Shown here: one piece after another, positions 6,701-8,913 of the stretch
How positions within the stretch are numbered: the first letter of the stretch is position 1
Layout: each line of letters begins with the position of its first letter
Source of the DNA: an uncultured Clostridia bacterium
GTDB taxonomy: Bacteria; Bacillota; Clostridia; Christensenellales; Borkfalkiaceae
Direction: 5' to 3'
DNA: 8,913 bases
Assembly: GCA_947177825.1 (NCBI GenBank)
Contig: CAMWWA010000042.1
Coordinates: forward strand, 1-8,913
Made by a program: the position numbers and the translations under genes
The notes under the pieces: generated by a model
What the model was told of the DNA's origin: nothing
The model's input: only the letters and a program-made list of their open reading frames with translations
The model's database searches: none

Positions 6701-7141
6701 GCTTACGAAGCATTGAGCGCGGCACAGAAAGAGCTTGTAACCAACCTTTCCAAGCTGACCGACGCGGAAGCAAAACTTGCAGAGATTGCGGCGCAGACGG
6801 TAGTTTACGTATTCAATAACGCCGCTCCTTCCGGTTTAACCGTAAGCGGTAAGTATGACAGCAAGGGCAAGTTCACTGCTCCGGACGGTACCGCAGATTG
6901 CATACCTTTAAAAATGGAAAGTAGCACAAACGTTTCTTTAACCGTGGATGCAGATATAAAGATAAAGTTGAAGGTGAGTGTTGCAAACAAAAATATCAAA
7001 ATAAACGGTACTGCATATACTTCAGACAGCAACGGTTTTGTTGAAGCAACTATTAATAAGGCTGACTGTGAGGATGGCGTTTGCAAGATAACTAAGGGCG
7101 ACACTATGAACCTTTGGTGGATAGAAGTCACCGGTGCTTAA
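3743..7141 (+). CDS. Multidomain PL1-family pectate lyase lipoprotein
   Basis: A predicted surface-anchored enzyme of 1132 residues that cleaves pectate by beta-elimination. Residues 1-25 are a lipoprotein signal ending AAAGC, with Cys25 as lipidation site; the -3 Ala is slightly off-consensus. A Pro-Thr stalk spans about 41-90. An Flg_new/InlB-type repeat follows (about 93-159, with GWY and LHAIWV), then an Fn3-like segment leading into DRSGYAHFN and [10 protein letters not shown] (251-274). The PL1 beta-helix covers about 330-640. RVWVHNNTF (481-489) and [17 protein letters not shown] (507-523) place calcium-site acids Asp507 and Asp511. Lys530 in CHKTNLIG and Arg558 in KARQPLAR, after FHHN (547-550), match Lys190 and Arg218 of Erwinia PelC. 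A beta-rich segment (about 715-825) precedes helical repeats (about 830-1016) and a last beta module (1018-1132). AGGGGG (3729-3734) lies 8 nt before the ATG. The enzyme class is firm; exact substrate and roles of the accessory modules are inferred. Confidence 0.9.
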   Translation: MKKRGAFLAILLAGAMSLGVAAAGCKKKPDEEKKDPSETVTPNPTPTPTPDPTPTPTPTPTPDPTPTPTPTPTPDPTPTPTPTPTPTPTPGSSYVVKFMDGGVAVSSETVESGNKVSAPAVTKQGHYLKGWYENAQGTGNAFNFDTAITGAKTLHAIWVAVDARILYNSANNEGASFEWGEGDVANAKVEYKLSSESTYTQVDAPLIRQLSGGVARVDIVGLKGGESYDFKITPSSGNEMTLDGMTINKYDRSGYAHFNYNEGVGAYNDDGSIKDNILVMYLSEANKHDVLDYCYVDGQKVDITQYVTDSTGTVHKGIGEILNNRRYSGNDRKNVGIARLTHEYAGVSLRILGEVSNTFTDGVHCEITGLTDYDSTGNGGTEGDSGAMARMVNARNVTVEGIGEDATVKGWGFHYVASAINASKYETDNGVSFEVRNVTFKNYPEDALGMEGEQAAALNADGTTKTAGNRTTADLVASVERVWVHNNTFKQGGGLISGAESDKQEGDGSCDFKRGQYYTNSYNKYEDCHKTNLIGNGKDALTFNVTFHHNWWYNCKARQPLARCANIHYYNNYINYTSDPAMSMRASSYAFAEENYFDGCGQTMEEQTKEGAGGKCKSLNNIEIGTFKDATNWTVVTDRETEVANDCKFVKRNIDYSSFDTDPDLFYYDAVNKRSDCLLTDAVTARKDVITFAGVQKRDYSAVDTSMNKYTPTKSVTLTDTMTEIQLPSAKGDTEVNGVLFREMTSANKAKGQYITFKLDVRAQIEVTGAGGDLLKSDGTPIAIDFTTYTGTLEAGIYLIRSSKYIETNEANIKEVQVTKLAFKLGVSDQEVADNVISLINAIPATINESAGTAITAARAAYDALSAAQKELVTNLTKLTEAETAFANIAVTSINGKITNLAATTTATTEAEMRALLAQYNEVKTLYEAIPADKISQVQNYSKVTSGITALEAGLKPYDVKNAIAALPAATDVTSADKAAVESARAAYEALSAAQKELVTNLSKLTDAEAKLAEIAAQTVVYVFNNAAPSGLTVSGKYDSKGKFTAPDGTADCIPLKMESSTNVSLTVDADIKIKLKVSVANKNIKINGTAYTSDSNGFVEATINKADCEDGVCKITKGDTMNLWWIEVTGA
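3866..4012 (+). repeat. 36-bp tandem repeats encoding the Pro-Thr stalk
   Basis: CCGGATCC recurs at 3890, 3926 and 3962, a 36-bp period that encodes a 12-residue unit [12 protein letters not shown]; the ends degrade into plain PT dipeptides. The array codes for about 49 residues of extended linker between the lipid anchor and the first folded domain. Such arrays change length easily by slippage or recombination, and this could vary the reach of the enzyme from the membrane. Confidence 0.9.
6312..6391 (+). repeat. Direct repeat, copy 1 (helical module of the lyase lipoprotein)
   Basis: This 80-bp stretch matches 6690-6769, 378 bp downstream, at about 74 of 80 bases by eye. It encodes the core of a helical module containing [16 protein letters not shown] (864-879). 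The similarity at DNA level suggests a recent duplication or gene conversion within the gene. Confidence 0.85.
6690..6769 (+). repeat. Direct repeat, copy 2 (helical module of the lyase lipoprotein)
   Basis: Partner of 6312-6391, encoding [16 protein letters not shown] (990-1005). The two copies differ mainly at silent or conservative positions (Asp/Glu, Thr/Ser). The segment between them (about residues 891-956) looks helical too and may be a much diverged third copy. Confidence 0.85.
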
Positions 7142-7168
7142 TCACAAACAATAACACAACTTAAAATT

Positions 7169-7200
7169 ATCCCCCGACCGAAAGGACGGGGGATATTTTT
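7169..7200 (+). terminator. Intrinsic terminator of the pectate lyase gene
   Basis: Arms ATCCCCCG (7169-7176) and CGGGGGAT (7187-7194) pair perfectly. Inside, after an A/A mismatch, CC and GG (7178-7179, 7184-7185) close a GAAA tetraloop. The stem is followed by ATATTTTTAT with a T-run at 7196-7200. It begins 27 bp after the stop codon and separates the lyase from the next transcription unit. Confidence 0.93.
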
Positions 7201-7221
7201 ATAAGGCTAAGGCTTAAACGG

Positions 7222-7250
7222 TTGCCATTTGCGTGCGATTGCGGTAAAAT
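7222..7250 (+). promoter_or_regulatory. Predicted sigma-A promoter of the HTH-sbcD-sbcC unit
   Basis: TTGCCA (7222-7227) and TAAAAT (7245-7250) are separated by 17 bp. Usual geometry puts the first transcribed base at about 7257, the A of the ATG of the next gene, so the mRNA would be leaderless. No Shine-Dalgarno is present in 7240-7256. Confidence 0.6.
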
Positions 7251-7256
7251 AAAATT

Positions 7257-7589
7257 ATGGAAAAGATACAAAGAAGCTACGTAAACTGGCAAAAAACGGC
7301 GGTCAACCTGCGCCTTTTAAGGCAGGATAATATCAATTTGCGCCGCTACGTGTGCGGCGTTCTGCGCGTTAAAAACGGCGTTTGCGACGGCGCCAACTGC
7401 GCGGACTGCAGGTTCGAAATGGATAACAGCATAAGCCGTGCCGAGCTTGCCGCCGTATTCAACGTTACCGAAAGCGTGGTGTTCAACTGGGAAAACGGCA
7501 AAAGCCTGCCCACCCTGGACGACCTTATGTTTTACGCGCAGATTTGCAAGCTGGACCTTTTCGACGTGGTGATTACGGAAAAATCCTGA
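7257..7589 (+). CDS. Small XRE-type helix-turn-helix protein with a cysteine-rich insert
   Basis: A 110-residue protein, probably a DNA-binding regulator. The second half reads as a standard XRE/Cro-type HTH: SRAELAAVFNVTESVVFNWENGKSLP (60-85, with the usual WENG..LP turn), then LDDLMFYAQICKLDLFDVV as the closing helices. The first helix (VNLRLLRQ, 16-23) is split from the rest by an insert of about 30 residues carrying Cys33, Cys43, Cys48 and Cys51 (C-x9-C-x4-C-x2-C); Cys97 lies in the last helix. The spacing would suit a metal or Fe-S site or a redox switch, but this is inference. It leads a tight unit with sbcD, whose TTG start lies 11 bp beyond the stop. The start is supported by the adjacent promoter but has no ribosome site. 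Targets are unknown; autoregulation is plausible. Confidence 0.85.
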   Translation: MEKIQRSYVNWQKTAVNLRLLRQDNINLRRYVCGVLRVKNGVCDGANCADCRFEMDNSISRAELAAVFNVTESVVFNWENGKSLPTLDDLMFYAQICKLDLFDVVITEKS

Positions 7590-7600
7590 GGGGCAAAAAA

Positions 7601-8740
7601 TTGAAGTTTCTGCACTTGGCTGACTTGCATATAGGCAAGCGCTACAACGAGTTTTCGCTTATCGAGGACCAAAAATACATTCTGGACGAAGTACTTAAAA
7701 TAGTCGGCGGCGAGCAGCCCGACGGCGTTATTATCGCCGGCGACGTCTATGATAAGTCGGTGCCGTCCGCCGAAGCGGTTGAGCTTTTCGACCGCTTTTT
7801 AAACGCACTCACGGAAAGGGGCGCGCAGGTTTTCGTTATCAGCGGCAACCACGATTCGGCAGAAAGAATTGCCTTCGGCGCAAAGCTTATGTCGCGCAGC
7901 GGCGTGCATTTTTCACCCGTGTATGCGGGCTCTATCCAGCCCGTGACCTTGCGCGATAATTTCGGCGAGGTTAACGTATATCTTCTGCCGTTTATCAAGC
8001 CCGCAACCGTACGCCGCTTTTTTGAGGACGAAAAAATAGAAAGCTATAACGACGCGCTTAAAGCCGCCGTCAACGCCATAAAACTGGATACGGGCGCGCG
8101 CAACGTTCTGGTTGCGCACCAGTTCGTTACGGGCGCAAACCATTCGGGTTCGGAAGAATTCGTGGTGGGCGACCTGGGCAACGTGGACGCCGAAATTTTT
8201 GCGCCCTTCGACTATACCGCGCTCGGTCACGTGCACGGCGCGCAGAACGTCGGTTCAGAACGCGTGCGCTATTCGGGCACGCCGCTCAAATATTCGCTGT
8301 CGGAAGCTGGCAGCGAAAAGTCGGTTACGGTAGTCGAGCTTAAAGCCAAGGGCGATATTTCCGTGCGCACGGTTGCATTAAAGCCGCTGCGCGACGTCGT
8401 GGAAATTAAGGGCACTTACGAGGAGCTGACCAAAAAGAGCTTTTACGAAGGCACCACTTATACGAAGGACCTCGTTCACGTCGTGCTGACCGACGAGGAG
8501 GACGTGCCCGACGCGCTTGCCAAGCTGCGCCTGATATATCCATATATAATGAACGTGCGGTACGACAACACGCGCACACAAAATTCGTCGCAGGCGGGGG
8601 AGCTGGAGGCGGTGCCCGCGCGGTCGCCTATGGAGCTGTTTTCGGCGCTGTTCGAGGCGCAGAACAATAAGCCTATGTCGCCCGAGCAGAGCGAGCTTGT
8701 GCGCGGTCTGATAGAAAAAATTTGGGGGGACGGACGGTGA
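7601..8740 (+). CDS. sbcD: SbcD, nuclease subunit of the SbcCD exonuclease
   Basis: SbcD is the Mre11-like, Mn-dependent nuclease that, with the ATPase SbcC, opens hairpins and trims blocked DNA ends. I chose the TTG at 7601: it follows GAGGGG (7588-7593) by 7 nt and gives the usual N-terminus (M)[12 protein letters not shown]. An in-frame ATG at 7544 would add 19 atypical residues from inside the preceding gene. The resulting 379-residue protein has the family length. Metal and catalytic motifs are all present: Asp8 and His10 (ADLHIG), Asp48 (AGDVYD), Asn83 and His84 (SGNHDS), His173 (VAHQF), and His210 and His212 (LGHVHG). The [12 protein letters not shown] block (224-235) is also typical. 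The stop overlaps the sbcC GTG start by four bases (GTGA), which fits coupled synthesis of the two subunits. Confidence 0.96.
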   Translation: MKFLHLADLHIGKRYNEFSLIEDQKYILDEVLKIVGGEQPDGVIIAGDVYDKSVPSAEAVELFDRFLNALTERGAQVFVISGNHDSAERIAFGAKLMSRSGVHFSPVYAGSIQPVTLRDNFGEVNVYLLPFIKPATVRRFFEDEKIESYNDALKAAVNAIKLDTGARNVLVAHQFVTGANHSGSEEFVVGDLGNVDAEIFAPFDYTALGHVHGAQNVGSERVRYSGTPLKYSLSEAGSEKSVTVVELKAKGDISVRTVALKPLRDVVEIKGTYEELTKKSFYEGTTYTKDLVHVVLTDEEDVPDALAKLRLIYPYIMNVRYDNTRTQNSSQAGELEAVPARSPMELFSALFEAQNNKPMSPEQSELVRGLIEKIWGDGR

Positions 8741-8913
8741 AACCTTTAAGACTTGTTATGTCGGCGTTCGGTCCCTATGCAAAGCGCACGGAGGTGGACT
8801 TCACCAAGCTGGGCGAGCGCGGACTGTATTTAATTTGCGGCGATACGGGCGCGGGCAAGACAACCGTATTCGACGCTATCGTCTTTGCGCTGTACGGCGA
8901 GGCGAGCGGAGCG
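8737..8913 (+). CDS. sbcC: SbcC, ATPase subunit of the SbcCD exonuclease (5' part only)
   Basis: Only the first 59 codons are in the window; full-length proteins are about 1000 residues. SbcC is a Rad50/SMC-like ATPase that clamps DNA and drives SbcD. The GTG at 8737 gives [21 protein letters not shown], the family N-terminus, followed by the Walker A motif GDTGAGKT (35-42) and [14 protein letters not shown] (45-58). A GGGGGGA ribosome site (8724-8730) lies 6 nt before the start, and the gene overlaps the sbcD stop by four bases. Confidence 0.96.
   Translation, partial: MKPLRLVMSAFGPYAKRTEVDFTKLGERGLYLICGDTGAGKTTVFDAIVFALYGEASGA

Noticed and set aside
7544..7600. Longer sbcD start at the ATG at 7544
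   Set aside because: The extra 19 residues lie inside the HTH gene and do not resemble SbcD. The TTG at 7601 has a GAGGGG ribosome site and gives the family N-terminus.

Overview
The window looks like chromosomal DNA of an uncultured member of the Clostridia (Bacillota), probably from a gut or another plant-polymer-rich habitat. This is an inference from several things together: good Shine-Dalgarno sites (AAGGAG, AGGGGG), near-consensus sigma-A promoters, TTG and GTG starts, a NifS-type IscS/IscU pair followed by a TtcA-like protein, and a large lipoprotein pectate lyase with a Pro-Thr linker and a Listeria-Bacteroides (Flg_new) repeat. No mobile element, CRISPR array, rRNA or tRNA gene was seen.

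Region 1 (1-3558) is metal-sulfur metabolism. A nearly complete nadA (quinolinate synthase, a 4Fe-4S enzyme of NAD synthesis) runs leftward. Back-to-back with it, a three-gene operon runs rightward: cysteine desulfurase (iscS type), Fe-S scaffold (iscU type) and a TtcA-family tRNA thiolase with Fe-S-ligand-type cysteines. The 131-bp divergent spacer holds two good promoters. The operon promoter's -35 box lies inside a perfect 10-bp-arm inverted repeat, a strong operator candidate. The desulfurase and scaffold could supply clusters or sulfur to both NadA and the TtcA-like protein.

Region 2 (3559-7200) is one monocistronic unit: a near-consensus promoter, a roughly 130-nt leader with two perfect hairpins that share four bases, and an 1132-residue lipoprotein. 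The protein has a lipobox, a Pro-Thr stalk, an Flg_new domain, an Fn3-like segment, a PL1 pectate lyase beta-helix with its catalytic and calcium-site residues, and C-terminal helical repeats and beta modules. A clear intrinsic terminator with a GAAA tetraloop closes it.

Region 3 (7201-8913) starts with a promoter placed so that transcription should begin at the ATG of a small XRE-type helix-turn-helix protein carrying an unusual cysteine-rich insert. Tightly downstream are sbcD (TTG start) and sbcC (GTG start, cut by the window end), the SbcCD exonuclease of DNA end and hairpin processing.

The points I find least ordinary are the Cys-insert HTH protein leading sbcDC, the operator around the isc-type promoter, the overlapping leader hairpins of the lyase gene, and two genes (nadA and the HTH gene) whose promoters predict leaderless or nearly leaderless mRNAs.
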